The notes under the pieces were generated by a model that did no database searches, was not told the origin of the DNA, and saw nothing but the letters and a program-made list of their open reading frames with translations. The translations under genes were made by a program, and so were the position numbers. From positions 1-52,760 of the forward strand of contig CAMFKP010000022.1 in the NCBI GenBank assembly GCA_945957385.1: a stretch of DNA of 52,760 nt, read 5' to 3'. Below are positions 43,309 to 52,708 of the stretch, piece by piece. Position 1 is the first letter of the stretch. Each line of letters begins with the position of its first letter. The stretch is from an uncultured Aeromonadaceae bacterium (GTDB lineage: Bacteria > Pseudomonadota > Gammaproteobacteria > Enterobacterales > Aeromonadaceae).

Positions 43309-45283
43309 CGCCAGCAGCCGGCGCCGCCTGGCAGGCTGCGCTCTGTTGTTGCTGCTGATCGCGCTATTGGCCGCGTGGCTGACATTGCAGCGTCGTTATC
43401 CGGCGCTCGGCATCGCCGATCTGGGCTGGCCATCGCCGGTAGGTGGATTACCGCAGGCGGTGCTGTATTACACCTGGTGGCCGCGGCTGGTGCTGGCGCT
43501 GTTGTGTGGTGCCGCACTCAGTGCCGCCGGTGTCGTGATGCAACAGGTCTTGCGCAATCCGTTGGCCGCGCCGAACACGCTGGGGATCGCCTCCGGGGCA
43601 CAGTTGGCGCTGCTGCTGGCCACCTTGCTGGTGCCGCAGGCGTTGCAGCAGGGGCCAGCGGCGGTGGCGATGGCCGGTGGCGGTGCCGCCATGTTGCTGG
43701 TGCTGGCGTTGACCTGGCACCGCGGGCTGGCGCCGGCGCTGACCGTGCTGGCCGGATTGGTCGTCAACCTGTTTCTCGGCGCCGTCAGTACCGCGTTGCT
43801 GCTGTTTTATCAGGAGCAGTTGAGCGGATTGCTGGTGTGGGGCGCCGGCTCGCTGGCCCAGACCAGCTGGCAGGGCGTCCTCTACCTGCTGCCGCGCTGC
43901 GTACTGGCGCTGGCGCTGGCCGGGCTGTTGTTGCGGCCACTGGCGGTGTTGGCACTGGATGAGCAGAGCGCGCGTAGCCTGGGGGCGGCGCTGCCGCTGC
44001 TGCGTCTGCTGGCGATGGCGCTGGCCATCTTTCTCACCGCCATCGTCGTGGCGACCGTCGGCGTGATTAGCTTCATCGGTCTGGCGGCACCGGCGCTGGC
44101 GCGGTTGCTCGGTGCGCGTACGCTGGCGGCGCGGTTCGGCTGGGCCACGCTGCTCGGCGCCCTGCTGTTGCTGACCACGGATCTGTTGTTGCAGCCGCTG
44201 TCCGATGAACTGGGCTGGTTTCTGCCCACCGGGGCGATGACGGCGTTGCTCGGCGCCCCGTTATTGCTGTGGTTGATCCCGCGCATGAAGTTAACAGCGG
44301 CGCCGGCCAGCCCGTCTGCAGAAACGCGGCTGGCGCGCCAGCGCCACCCCGGCCGATGGCTGTGGGGCCTGGCGGTGCTGACTGTCATCAGCCTGCTGCT
44401 GGCGCTGCTGACCGGTCATGGCAGTACGGCGCGCGGCTGGCACGGCGAGCTGTGGTTGGCCATTTACCAGTGGCGACTGCCGCGGGTGGTGGCGGCGCTG
44501 TGTGCCGGCATGTTGCTGGCGCTGGCGGGCACGCTGATGCAGCGGGTGACACGCAATCCGATGGCCAGCCCGGAGCTGCTGGGCATCAGTGGCGGCTGCG
44601 CGATGGCGGTCATCCTGGCGTTACAGCTGTGGCCGACGCTCACCGCCGGCGGTCTGTTGCTGGCCGGGGTGGCTGGCGCAGGGGCCATGTTGCTGCTGTT
44701 GTGGCAGCTCAACCGCCGACATGGGCTGGCCCAGGAGCGGATGTTGCTGACCGGGGTGGCCTTGACCGCGCTGCTGGATCCGGTACAGACGCTGGCGTTG
44801 GCCGAGAGTGATCCCGCTACCCAGCAGATGCTGGCCTGGCTCTCCGGTTCGACTTACTTCGTCAGCTGGTACATCGCCGTGCCAGCGCTGGGGCTGCTGC
44901 TGTTGAGTGGCGTGGGCGTGCGCTATCTGTGGCGCTGGCTGGATATGCTGCCGTTTGGCCCCGAGTTGGCGTCGTCCCTCGGCGTGCCGGTGGCGCGGGC
45001 GCGAGTCGGCCTGCTGTTGCTGGTGGCGTTGCTGACCGCGGTGGCGACCCTGCTGGTGGGGCCCCTGTCATTTGTCGGCCTGCTGGCGCCCCATCTGGCG
45101 CGCCTGTTGGGGCTGAGCCGGGCCCGGGAGCAGGTGTATGGCGCCATGTTGCTCGGTGGTCTGCTGATGGTGATCGCCGACGGGATTGGGCGGCAGCTGT
45201 TATTCCCCAACGAGATCCCGGCCGGCCTGGTCGCCTCGTTGCTGGGCGGCGGGTATTTTATCTGGTGCCTGCGGCGTTTGTAA
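43292..45283 (+). CDS. fhuB: Ferric hydroxamate permease, double-length FhuB
   Basis: A 663-residue permease made of two fused FecCD-type halves (about 1-335 and 345-663), with about 20 membrane helices. Each half repeats the family segments: PRLVLALLCGAALSAAGVVMQQVLRNPLAAPNTLGIASGA in the first, PRVVAALCAGMLLALAGTLMQRVTRNPMASPELLGISGG in the second. GLAAPALARLLGAR and GLLAPHLARLLGLSR are the ATPase-contact EAA-like loops. The fused form is typical of FhuB (E. coli 660 residues). The start at 43292 has GGAGGG upstream; the frame is open earlier, within fhuD. Very Leu-rich, high-GC coding. Confidence 0.92.
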   Translation: MSWHSDASSRRRLAGCALLLLLIALLAAWLTLQRRYPALGIADLGWPSPVGGLPQAVLYYTWWPRLVLALLCGAALSAAGVVMQQVLRNPLAAPNTLGIASGAQLALLLATLLVPQALQQGPAAVAMAGGGAAMLLVLALTWHRGLAPALTVLAGLVVNLFLGAVSTALLLFYQEQLSGLLVWGAGSLAQTSWQGVLYLLPRCVLALALAGLLLRPLAVLALDEQSARSLGAALPLLRLLAMALAIFLTAIVVATVGVISFIGLAAPALARLLGARTLAARFGWATLLGALLLLTTDLLLQPLSDELGWFLPTGAMTALLGAPLLLWLIPRMKLTAAPASPSAETRLARQRHPGRWLWGLAVLTVISLLLALLTGHGSTARGWHGELWLAIYQWRLPRVVAALCAGMLLALAGTLMQRVTRNPMASPELLGISGGCAMAVILALQLWPTLTAGGLLLAGVAGAGAMLLLLWQLNRRHGLAQERMLLTGVALTALLDPVQTLALAESDPATQQMLAWLSGSTYFVSWYIAVPALGLLLLSGVGVRYLWRWLDMLPFGPELASSLGVPVARARVGLLLLVALLTAVATLLVGPLSFVGLLAPHLARLLGLSRAREQVYGAMLLGGLLMVIADGIGRQLLFPNEIPAGLVASLLGGGYFIWCLRRL

Positions 45284-45460
45284 TACACTGCGCCGCGCTC
45301 AGGGGCCTGCTGTTCCCTCATGCGTTAAGGGGGGCAGTAGCGTCTGTGTTCAGTATTATTCATCAGTTTAAATAGCGTTGGTATAGATAGAATGTCGTGT
45401 GATGATGCATGTCTTTAATTAAAAAGCTTTAGAAAACAGCAAGATAGATATTATTGCTAA

Positions 45461-45515
45461 ACTATTAAACTATTAAACTATTAAACTATTAAACTATTAA
45501 ACTATTAAACTATTA
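45461..45515. repeat. Tandem repeat of 8-bp unit ACTATTAA
   Basis: Six perfect copies of ACTATTAA (45461-45508) and a seventh partial copy of 7 bases, ending in a T-rich run. It is intergenic, 3' of both flanking genes. Perfect identity of the copies suggests recent slippage. It is not CRISPR-like, as there are no spacers. Confidence 0.95.
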
Positions 45516-45645
45516 TTTTTTTTCAAAGTTAATGAGTCATTAAATAATAATCGATGAGCCAGTCGAGGCAGAACGCCTCACGGACTGATTATCCCATCGC
45601 ACCATCGCATGATTGCAACCACAAGCTGCTGTGATGGGCTTGCCG

Positions 45646-45672
45646 GCTGGCGTGGCGGTTCACCACGCCAGC
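45646..45672 (-). terminator. Hairpin after lnt
   Basis: GCTGGCGTGG / CCACGCCAGC, a perfect 10-bp stem with a 7-base loop, begins 7 bases after the lnt stop. There is no U-tract, so it may act as a 3'-end stabiliser or a weak terminator. Confidence 0.5.
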
Positions 45673-45679
45673 GGCGAGA

Positions 45680-47221
45680 TTAGCGGCGGCGGAATGCGCC
45701 GCTGAGGCCGAACGCCAGCAGCAGCGCGGCCGCGACCCACAACTGCAGCGGCCAGCTGCCGATGCGGTTGTAGGGGGTTTCGCCGCTGGCGGCGGCCACC
45801 TTGACGCGCAGGACTTGCTGTTCAAACTGCGGCAGACGCCCCAGCTCCTTGCCCTGAGCATCGAAGGCGACGGTGACACCGCTGTTGGTGGCGCGGATAA
45901 CCGGCTTGCCGAACTCGATGGCGCGCATCCGGGTGATCGCCATGTGTTGCCACGGACCGTGGGAGGTGCCAAACCAGCTGTCGTTGCTGACCGTCAGGAT
46001 GTAATCGGTGTCGGCATGCACGTTCTGGCGCAGCTCGTCGGAGAACGCCATCTCGTAGCAGATCGACGGCGCGAAGCGGGCACCGTGCACCAGCACATTG
46101 GGTTGAATCATGTCGCCGCGGCTGAATGAGGACATCGGCAGGTTAAAGAACGGCGCCAGTGGGCGCAACAGATCGCCAAACGGCACAAACTCGCCAATCG
46201 GTACCAGGTGGCGCTTGTAGTAGCGGTTGCCGCTGGCGTACTGGTAGTGCTGTTGGCCCGCCTCGTCGATCAGCCCCATGCCGATCACCCCGTTATAGAA
46301 GCGGCGCTGCTGCGGATCCAGATACTGGATGCCGGTCAGGAAACCGGTCTTGTTGTCGCGCATCGTCGCGTCGAGGTTGGTCAGGAACGGCGCCATCTCG
46401 TTCTCGAGCGCCGGAATGGCCGACTCGGGCCAGATCACCACGTCGGCATCGCTATGGGGCCGGCTCATGTCCAGATAGCGCAGCAGCGTCGGCTTGATGT
46501 TATTCGGATCCCATTTCGCCGACTGGGCGATATTGCCCTGTACCAGCGCAAAATCCAGTGTCTTGCCCGGCGTAGTCCAGGCATGGCCTTGCAGCAGGGC
46601 ACCGCCGCCCCACAGCAGCAGCGGCAGCAGCAGCCACATCAGGCGGCGTTGTTGCCAGGCCACCAGCAGGGCGCCGATGCTCAGCAGCAGCGCCAGCGTA
46701 ATGCCTTGCACCCCCAACAGCGGCGCCCAGCCGATCAACGGGCTGTCGAGTTGGCTGTAACCGAGCCACAACCAGGGGAAACCGGTCAGCACATGGCCCA
46801 GCGCCCAATCGGCGAGCAGCCACAGCGCCGGCAGCGCCAGCAGGTGGCGCACCGCGCCGCCGCGCGGGAAGTAACGCCCCAGCAGGTAGCAGGCCAGGGT
46901 CGGGTAGAGCGCCAGATAAGCCGCCAGCGCGCCCACCAGCAGGAAGGCCACCGCGAGCGGTATGCCGCCAAAGGCGGTCATGCTGATGTGGATCCACCAC
47001 AGCCCCGGCATGTTGAGACCAAACGCCCAGCTAAAGCCAAGCACAGCACTGCGCCGTGGGGACTGGCCTTGCAGGAGCAGCAGCAACGCCAGCAGGCTGG
47101 GGAGCACCAGCGGCCAGATCCCCCACGGGGAGAAGGCGGGAACGGAGAGTGCGCCAGCCAGCAGCGCCAGCAGTGGCCCACGCCAGCCGGAGGTCAGGGT
47201 ATGTAACCGCATCAGCATCAT
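45680..47221 (-). CDS. lnt: Apolipoprotein N-acyltransferase
   Basis: A 513-residue inner-membrane enzyme that adds the third acyl chain to lipoproteins after Lgt and LspA. Several N-terminal membrane helices (about 12-200) precede a periplasmic nitrilase-like domain with the Glu-Lys-Cys triad: Glu266 (IWPESAIPA), Lys336 (YYKRHLVPIGEF), Cys388 (PSICYEMAF). A last membrane helix is at the C-terminus. Substrate lipoproteins in this window include LptE and both RlpA copies. AGGA is close to the first two of three ATG codons (47221, 47218), so the exact start is uncertain by a few residues. corC lies 45 bp upstream. Confidence 0.95.
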   Translation of the reverse strand: MMLMRLHTLTSGWRGPLLALLAGALSVPAFSPWGIWPLVLPSLLALLLLLQGQSPRRSAVLGFSWAFGLNMPGLWWIHISMTAFGGIPLAVAFLLVGALAAYLALYPTLACYLLGRYFPRGGAVRHLLALPALWLLADWALGHVLTGFPWLWLGYSQLDSPLIGWAPLLGVQGITLALLLSIGALLVAWQQRRLMWLLLPLLLWGGGALLQGHAWTTPGKTLDFALVQGNIAQSAKWDPNNIKPTLLRYLDMSRPHSDADVVIWPESAIPALENEMAPFLTNLDATMRDNKTGFLTGIQYLDPQQRRFYNGVIGMGLIDEAGQQHYQYASGNRYYKRHLVPIGEFVPFGDLLRPLAPFFNLPMSSFSRGDMIQPNVLVHGARFAPSICYEMAFSDELRQNVHADTDYILTVSNDSWFGTSHGPWQHMAITRMRAIEFGKPVIRATNSGVTVAFDAQGKELGRLPQFEQQVLRVKVAAASGETPYNRIGSWPLQLWVAAALLLAFGLSGAFRRR

Positions 47222-47266
47222 GAATTCCTGAAAAAAGGAGCGGCGAGCAGGCGCCGCCCGGAGGGA

Positions 47267-48154
47267 TTAATCGTCGGCCGGCGCTTCGCCTTCGGCCTCA
47301 TGGGTCTGGGGAATGCGCACTTGCAACTGCAGCAGTCGGCGGCGATCGGCATGTAGCACCTTGAAGCTGAAGCCGGCGAGGGTGACCTCTTCGCCCTTCT
47401 TCGGCAGGTGGCCGAACGCATGCATCACCAGGCCGCCGACGGTATCGACCTCGTCGTCGCTGAAGTCGGCATCAAAGAAGTCATTGAACTCCTCGATCGG
47501 CGTCAGGCCGTGGACCGCAAACACACTCTTGCTGAGGCGGCGGATCTGCTCCGGCTCCTCACCGGCATCGTACTCATCCTCGATTTCGCCGACGATCAGC
47601 TCCAGGATGTCCTCGATGGTGACGAGACCGGATACGCCGCCAAACTCGTCGACGACGATGGCCATGTGATAACGCTGTTGCTGGAACTCCTTGAGCAGTC
47701 GATCGACGCGCTTGCTCTCCGGGACCACGACCGCCGGACGCAAGATCTTGTCGAACGCAAACGGATCATCGGTCATGCCAAAGGCAAATTGCAGCAGATC
47801 CTTGGCCAGCAGTATCCCCTCGACATGGTCCTTGTCCTCGTTGATCACCGGAAAACGCGAGTGCGCGGACTCGATGATGATCGGCAGGAAGGTCTCTACC
47901 GGCTGATTACGACGGATGGTCACCATCTGCGAGCGCGGGATCATGATGTCGCGCACGCGCAACTCGGCGATCTCGAGCACCCCCTCGATCATCTCCTTGG
48001 TGTCCTCGTCGATGACGTCGCGCTCTTCGGCATCCTGAATCACCTCGGCCAGTTCATGACGATCCTTGGGTTCGCCCTGAAACAGGTGGCTGAGGCGTTC
48101 CAGCCAGTTTTTGCGTGCATTGGGGTTGGGGGACTGACTCTGTTCGTCACTCAT
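47267..48154 (-). CDS. corC: CorC/YbeX CBS-domain protein
   Basis: A 295-residue cytosolic protein. Two CBS domains (about 65-190: [41 protein letters not shown] and [60 protein letters not shown]) precede the CorC/HlyC transporter-associated domain (about 205-285). CorC was linked to Mg/Co efflux in enterics, and recent work on the family also ties the ybeX locus to ribosome maturation; the exact action is unsettled. There is no N-terminal membrane domain, unlike the CorB/CNNM type. It sits between lnt and ybeY, as in E. coli. Confidence 0.94.
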   Translation of the reverse strand: MSDEQSQSPNPNARKNWLERLSHLFQGEPKDRHELAEVIQDAEERDVIDEDTKEMIEGVLEIAELRVRDIMIPRSQMVTIRRNQPVETFLPIIIESAHSRFPVINEDKDHVEGILLAKDLLQFAFGMTDDPFAFDKILRPAVVVPESKRVDRLLKEFQQQRYHMAIVVDEFGGVSGLVTIEDILELIVGEIEDEYDAGEEPEQIRRLSKSVFAVHGLTPIEEFNDFFDADFSDDEVDTVGGLVMHAFGHLPKKGEEVTLAGFSFKVLHADRRRLLQLQVRIPQTHEAEGEAPADD

Positions 48155-48171
48155 GGTGCTGTGGTTTGTCC

Positions 48172-48636
48172 TCAGATCTCATCATCCTGATATGGATTGG
48201 CGTAGCCCAGAGCGGCCAGAAACTCGATCTCCAGCGCCTCCATCTCTTCGGCTTCGTCATCCTCAATATGGTCATACCCTAACAAATGCAAGCTGCCATG
48301 CACAACCATATGCGCCCAGTGCGCCAGTAACGGCTTGTTCTGCTCCTGTGCCTCCTGCTCCACCACCTGGCGGCAGATCACCAGATCGCCGAGCAGCGGC
48401 AGTTCGACGCCCGGCGGACACTCGAACGGGAATGACAGCACATTGGTCGGCTTGTCCTTGCCGCGGTAGGTCAGGTTCAGCTGATGGCTTTCGGCGCCGT
48501 CGACGACGCGCACCGTGACTTCGGCCTCTTGCTGGAACGGCAAAATGGCCGCATCCAGCCAGCGCTGGAAGTCGGCTTCCGCCGGCAGGCCGGCGCTGTC
48601 AGCGCAGGCCAGTTGCAGATCGAGGGTGACACTCAT
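48172..48636 (-). CDS. ybeY: Endoribonuclease YbeY
   Basis: A 154-residue metallo-endoribonuclease involved in 16S rRNA 3'-end maturation and ribosome quality control. The zinc motif H-x3-H-x5-H is complete ([15 protein letters not shown]: His113, His117, His123), and the conserved Arg is in [18 protein letters not shown]. The start overlaps the ybeZ stop by 4 bases (ATGA at 48633-48636), so it is translationally coupled to its partner ybeZ. Confidence 0.96.
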   Translation of the reverse strand: MSVTLDLQLACADSAGLPAEADFQRWLDAAILPFQQEAEVTVRVVDGAESHQLNLTYRGKDKPTNVLSFPFECPPGVELPLLGDLVICRQVVEQEAQEQNKPLLAHWAHMVVHGSLHLLGYDHIEDDEAEEMEALEIEFLAALGYANPYQDDEI

Positions 48637-49700
48637 GCCGGATTCTCCGTACTGGGGGTGGCCGCGTCGGGGCGGCGGCGATCATCGCGGCGTTGCTGTT
48701 CATCAAACGCCTCGTAAGCCTGCACTATGCGTGCGACAACCGGATGACGTACCACGTCGCCGGCCTGGAAAAAGTTAAACGACAAGCCGTCGACCTGGCC
48801 CAGGACCTCGATGGCATGGCGCAGGCCGGATTTTTGCTGCCGCGGCAGGTCGATCTGGGTGATGTCACCGGTGACCACCGCCTTGGAGTTGAAGCCGATG
48901 CGGGTCAGGAACATCTTCATCTGTTCGACCGTGGTGTTCTGCCCTTCATCGAGGATGATGAAGGCGTCGTTCAGCGTGCGACCGCGCATATAGGCCAGCG
49001 GCGCGATCTCGATCACCTGACGTTCAATCAGCTTTTCGACGCGCTCGAAGCCCAGCATCTCGAACAGGGCGTCATACAGCGGGCGCAGGTAGGGGTCGAC
49101 TTTCTGCGACAAATCACCCGGCAGGAAGCCGAGCTTCTCGCCCGCTTCGACCGCCGGGCGGGTCAGCAGGATACGGCGGACTTCCTGACGCTCCAGTGCA
49201 TCCACGGCCGCGGCGACGGCGAGATAGGTCTTGCCGGTACCGGCCGGACCAATGCCGAACGTGATGTCGTGGCTGACGATGTTGGCGATGTATTGGCCCT
49301 GATTCGGCGTGCGCGGTTTGACCATGCCGCGCTTGGTCTTGATGTTGACCTCCTTGCCGTGGGGAATGGCATAGGGGGTTTCGCTCTGGCTGGCTTCATC
49401 CTGCTCCAGCGCCCGGCATTGCGTGATCGCCAGATGTACCTGATCCGGCGTCAGATCGACCAGCTTCTGGCCGCGAGTCGGTTGGGTCTCGACGTACAAC
49501 TGGCGCAGCAGGTCGCGCACCGCTTCGGCTTGGGTACTGTTACCGTGGATCTGGAAGTGATGGTTGCGGTAGTTGATTTCCACGCCGAGGCGGCGCTCGA
49601 TCTGTTTGATGTTGTCATCAAACGGACCGCACAGGCTGGCCAGACGCTGACTGTCGGCCGGTTCAAGGTGCAGATCGAGGGTAGTGATATGTCGGCTCAA
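48633..49700 (-). CDS. ybeZ: PhoH-like ATPase YbeZ
   Basis: A 355-residue PhoH-family P-loop ATPase that interacts with YbeY. A KH-like N-terminal segment (about 25-70: [25 protein letters not shown]) is followed by Walker A GPAGTGKT (151-158), [20 protein letters not shown], Walker [13 protein letters not shown] and a sensor [10 protein letters not shown]. The last ~30 residues are polar and low-complexity ([21 protein letters not shown]). It lies 41 bp after miaB on the same strand. Confidence 0.95.
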   Translation of the reverse strand: MSRHITTLDLHLEPADSQRLASLCGPFDDNIKQIERRLGVEINYRNHHFQIHGNSTQAEAVRDLLRQLYVETQPTRGQKLVDLTPDQVHLAITQCRALEQDEASQSETPYAIPHGKEVNIKTKRGMVKPRTPNQGQYIANIVSHDITFGIGPAGTGKTYLAVAAAVDALERQEVRRILLTRPAVEAGEKLGFLPGDLSQKVDPYLRPLYDALFEMLGFERVEKLIERQVIEIAPLAYMRGRTLNDAFIILDEGQNTTVEQMKMFLTRIGFNSKAVVTGDITQIDLPRQQKSGLRHAIEVLGQVDGLSFNFFQAGDVVRHPVVARIVQAYEAFDEQQRRDDRRRPDAATPSTENPA

Positions 49701-49741
49701 AGTATCCTCACACGCGGGCCGGCGGGCGGCCCGCTGTTCAA

Positions 49742-51175
49742 TCAGGGACGGAAGGTGGCAACACCGAGCTCATCGGCCACCCCATCGGGGCGACGGGCCA
49801 GGATCTCGCTGGGGCGCACGCTCTGGCGCAGATCCATCTCGGCCTCGGTGCGTACCAGCTTGCCGCGCAGCGAGTGCGGCAGCACTTCGGTGATCTCGAC
49901 ATCGACAAACTGGCCAATCAGGCGCGCATCGCCGGCGAAGTTGACGACGCGGTTATTCTCGGTGCGACCCCGCAGCTCCAGCAGATCCTGCTTCGATGGC
50001 CCCTCGACCAGAATGCGCTGGACGCTACCGAACATCTCGCGGCTGTACTGCATCGCCTGGTTATTGATCACCTGCTGCAGGTGATACAGGCGTTGCTTCT
50101 TCACTTCCTGCGGCGTGTCGTCCGGCATGTCGGCGGCCGGGGTGCCGGGACGCGGACTGAAGATGAAGCTGAAACTCATGTCAAACTTCACCTCTTCGAT
50201 CAGCTTCATCGTGCGTTCGAAGTCATCGTCGGTCTCGCCTGGGAAGCCGACGATAAAGTCCGAGCTGATGGTGATGTCCGGACGTGCGGCCCGCAGTTTG
50301 CGGATCTTCGACTTGTATTCCAGCGCCGTGTGCGGCCGCTTCATCATCGTCAGGATGCGATCCGAACCGCTTTGCACCGGCAGGTGCAGGAAGCTGACCA
50401 GCTCGGGGGTATCCTTGTAGACCTCGATGATGTCATCGGTGAACTCAATCGGATGGCTGGTGGTGTAACGGATACGGTCGATGCCGTCGATGGCCGCGAC
50501 CAGACGCAATAACTGGGCGAAGCTGCAGATGTCGCCATCATGGCTCGGCCCGCGGTAGGCATTGACGTTCTGCCCCAACAGATTGACTTCGCGTACGCCC
50601 TGTTCGGCGAGCTGGGCGATTTCGAACAGCACGTCATCCAGCGGACGGCTGACCTCTTCACCACGGGTGTAGGGGACGACGCAGTAGGTGCAGTACTTGG
50701 AACAGCCTTCCATGATTGAGACGTAGGCGGTCGGCCCTTCTGCTCGTGGCTCGGGCAGTGCATCAAACTTCTCGATTTCGGGGAAGGAGACGTCAACCTG
50801 GGCACCGTGTCCGCCCTGGACTTGCTTGATCATCTCCGGCAGGCGATGCAGGGTCTGCGGGCCGAAGACGATATCGACCTGCGGCGCCCGTTGACGGATG
50901 GCATCGCCCTCTTGCGAGGCGACGCAACCACCGACCGCGATCACCAGATTCGGATTTTGCTTCTTCAGCTCTTTCCAGCGTCCCAGCTGATGGAACAGTT
51001 TTTCCTGCGCCTTCTCGCGGATGGAACAGGTGTTCAGCACCAGCACGTCGGCCTCACCGGCTTCTTCGGTTGTCGCGTAGCCCTGGGCCGCGCCCAGCAG
51101 ATCGGCCATCTTTGACGAGTCGTACTCGTTCATCTGACAGCCCCAGGTCTTGATATGCAGTTTTTTCTGGCTCAT
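49742..51175 (-). CDS. miaB: tRNA-2-methylthio-N6-dimethylallyladenosine synthase
   Basis: A 477-residue radical-SAM methylthiotransferase that makes ms2i6A37 in tRNAs reading UNN codons. The auxiliary-cluster cysteines are Cys13, Cys50, Cys84 (TWGCQMN, NTCSIRE, GGCVAS). The radical-SAM triad is Cys158, Cys162, Cys165 (GCSKYCTYC). A C-terminal TRAM domain (about 378-440) would bind tRNA. Length and start match E. coli MiaB except for about 35 extra C-terminal residues after TRAM ([23 protein letters not shown]). It heads the minus-strand operon miaB-ybeZ-ybeY-corC-lnt. Confidence 0.96.
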   Translation of the reverse strand: MSQKKLHIKTWGCQMNEYDSSKMADLLGAAQGYATTEEAGEADVLVLNTCSIREKAQEKLFHQLGRWKELKKQNPNLVIAVGGCVASQEGDAIRQRAPQVDIVFGPQTLHRLPEMIKQVQGGHGAQVDVSFPEIEKFDALPEPRAEGPTAYVSIMEGCSKYCTYCVVPYTRGEEVSRPLDDVLFEIAQLAEQGVREVNLLGQNVNAYRGPSHDGDICSFAQLLRLVAAIDGIDRIRYTTSHPIEFTDDIIEVYKDTPELVSFLHLPVQSGSDRILTMMKRPHTALEYKSKIRKLRAARPDITISSDFIVGFPGETDDDFERTMKLIEEVKFDMSFSFIFSPRPGTPAADMPDDTPQEVKKQRLYHLQQVINNQAMQYSREMFGSVQRILVEGPSKQDLLELRGRTENNRVVNFAGDARLIGQFVDVEITEVLPHSLRGKLVRTEAEMDLRQSVRPSEILARRPDGVADELGVATFRP

Positions 51176-51239
51176 GGCGATGTGTTCTGTGCCTTGCTGA
51201 TGGTGTACGAAAGACGGGCGCTAGCCCTTTGGACCGCGT

Positions 51240-51268
51240 ATTCTACCCCCTCACCACCGTGCTGACCA
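51240..51268 (-). promoter_or_regulatory. Promoter candidate for the miaB operon
   Basis: On the minus strand TGGTCA (51263-51268), a 17-bp spacer and TAGAAT (51240-51245) lie about 65 bases before the miaB start codon. Confidence 0.35.
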
Positions 51269-51399
51269 GATTGCCACCACCGCGCAGTTTGTAGGGGTTT
51301 CCCGATGCCGGCCGATCATCAGGGCTGCAACCTGCTGCCGGCCTCGCTAGAATGGCCGCTTATCGCTATTGCTACCGTTTCTTGCCGTGGAGCCCCGAG

Positions 51400-52596
51400 A
51401 TGTCAGTTGCTGCCGATCCCCAGGTTGTTGCTCACTATGATGTGTTGATCGTCGGCGGTGGCATGGTCGGTGCCGCCGCCGCCTGCCTGCTGGGCCAGGC
51501 CGGGCTGTCGGTGCTGCTGCTGGAGCAACAGGCCCCGCGCCCCTTTGCCGCGGATCAGCCGCTGGATCGCCGGGTATCGGCTATCAGTCCGGCCTCGGTT
51601 GCGCTGATTCAAGCCTGTGGTGCCTGGCCGGCGCTGCAGGCGATGCGGCTGCGTGCCTACCGCCGTCTCGAGACTTGGGAGCTGGAAGGGCACGAGACCC
51701 GCTTCAGCGCTGCCGAACTGGGGGTCAGCGAGCTGGGGTTCATCGTCGAGAACCGTCTGATCCAGCTGGCCCTGTGGCAACAGCTGCAGACGTTGCCGAA
51801 TGTCGAATTCAGTATTGGTAGCCAGTGGCAGCAGCTGGTCTCCACGTCCGAGCAAGCTGAAGTGATGCTGGCCGATGGCCGGCGCGTTGCGGCGCGACTG
51901 GTGTTGGGGGCAGACGGGGCTCACTCCCGGGTACGGCAGCAGGCCGGGATTGGCGTGACGCAGTGGGATTACCGACAGGCGTGCCTGCTGGTGAATGTCG
52001 AGCTCGATGACGAGGCGCCGGAGATCACCTGGCAGCAATTTCACCCTAGCGGGCCCCGCGCCTTTTTGCCGCTGGCTGGACGCCATGCGTCATTGGTCTG
52101 GTATGACACGCCTGAGCGGGTGGCTGAATTACGGGCGTTGCCTCCGGCGGCGCTGCTGGCGGCAATCCGTGGCCATTTTCCTGCCCGATTGCCGGCCTGT
52201 CGGGTGCAGGGGGCGGACAGTTTTACGCTGACACGGCGCCATGCCCAGCGTTATGTCGCAGGGCGCGTGGTGCTGCTCGGTGATGCCGCCCATACCATAC
52301 ACCCGCTGGCGGGGCAGGGGGTCAATCTGGGTTTCAAGGATGTCGAACTGCTATGTCAGTTGATCGTGAGCGCCTATCAGGCTGGTGAGGCGTGGGATGC
52401 CCCGGCGTTGCTGGCGCGTTACCAACGCCAGCGCCAACGGGATAACCTGCTGATGCAGACGGCAATGGATGCGTTTTATTGGGCATTTAGCAACCAGTTA
52501 CCGCCGCTGCGGTTGCTGCGTAATGCCGGTCTGTTGCTGGCGGATCGCGCCGGCCCGCTGAAACGTCGCGCACTGCGCTATGCGCTCGGGCTCTAA
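51400..52596 (+). CDS. ubiF: Ubiquinone biosynthesis flavin hydroxylase (UbiF-type)
   Basis: A 398-residue FAD monooxygenase of the UbiH/UbiF/Coq6 family. Motifs: the dinucleotide fold YDVLIVGGGMVGAAAACLLGQAGLSVLLLE, LDRRVSAISPASV, VLGADGAHSRVRQQAG (DG motif) and GRVVLLGDAAHTIHPLAGQGVNLGFKD (second FAD motif). Its place divergent to miaB and next to a tRNA-Met cluster equals that of ubiF in E. coli, the C6-hydroxylase of 2-octaprenyl-3-methyl-6-methoxy-benzoquinol. Paralogues UbiH and UbiI are similar, so the assignment rests on context. Start at 51400 has GGAG seven bases upstream; a longer frame from 51352 is not family-like. Confidence 0.88.
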   Translation: MSVAADPQVVAHYDVLIVGGGMVGAAAACLLGQAGLSVLLLEQQAPRPFAADQPLDRRVSAISPASVALIQACGAWPALQAMRLRAYRRLETWELEGHETRFSAAELGVSELGFIVENRLIQLALWQQLQTLPNVEFSIGSQWQQLVSTSEQAEVMLADGRRVAARLVLGADGAHSRVRQQAGIGVTQWDYRQACLLVNVELDDEAPEITWQQFHPSGPRAFLPLAGRHASLVWYDTPERVAELRALPPAALLAAIRGHFPARLPACRVQGADSFTLTRRHAQRYVAGRVVLLGDAAHTIHPLAGQGVNLGFKDVELLCQLIVSAYQAGEAWDAPALLARYQRQRQRDNLLMQTAMDAFYWAFSNQLPPLRLLRNAGLLLADRAGPLKRRALRYALGL

Positions 52597-52606
52597 ACCC
52601 GAGCGC
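52582..52606 (+). terminator. Hairpin spanning the ubiF stop codon
   Basis: GCGCTCGGG / CCCGAGCGC, a perfect 9-bp stem whose 7-base loop contains the TAA stop. No U-tract follows. It is probably a transcript-end structure; a second small hairpin GTGTAG-N6-CTACAC follows at 52630-52647. Confidence 0.5.
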
Positions 52607-52708
52607 TATACCAACGCGATAGATTGATTGTGTAGTCGCGGCTACACGCATCATTATGGGTGTGGTGAGGCAAAGGTACGACAAACGGGAATGTGAACAG
52701 AGGGGGAA

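Larger units (their letters stand above)
45284..45679. other. Spacer between convergent fhuB and lnt
   Basis: This 396-bp region holds no gene. After fhuB comes an imperfect hairpin (CTGC..CCCT at 45307-45318 with AGGG..GTAG at 45328-45340) without a T-tract. Next is a strongly AT-rich segment (about 45365-45550) with an 8-bp tandem repeat. Next is a hairpin GAGGC-N5-GCCTC with outer AGTC/GACT (45561-45586). Last is a strong hairpin just beyond the lnt stop. Base composition of the middle part is quite unlike the flanking genes. Confidence 0.6.

Noticed and set aside
45461..45515. CRISPR array
   Set aside because: The unit is 8 bp with no spacers and there are no cas genes; it is a simple tandem repeat.
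48693..50084. 463-codon plus-strand frame opposite ybeZ and miaB
   Set aside because: Antisense to two well-identified genes, with no motif or ribosome site.
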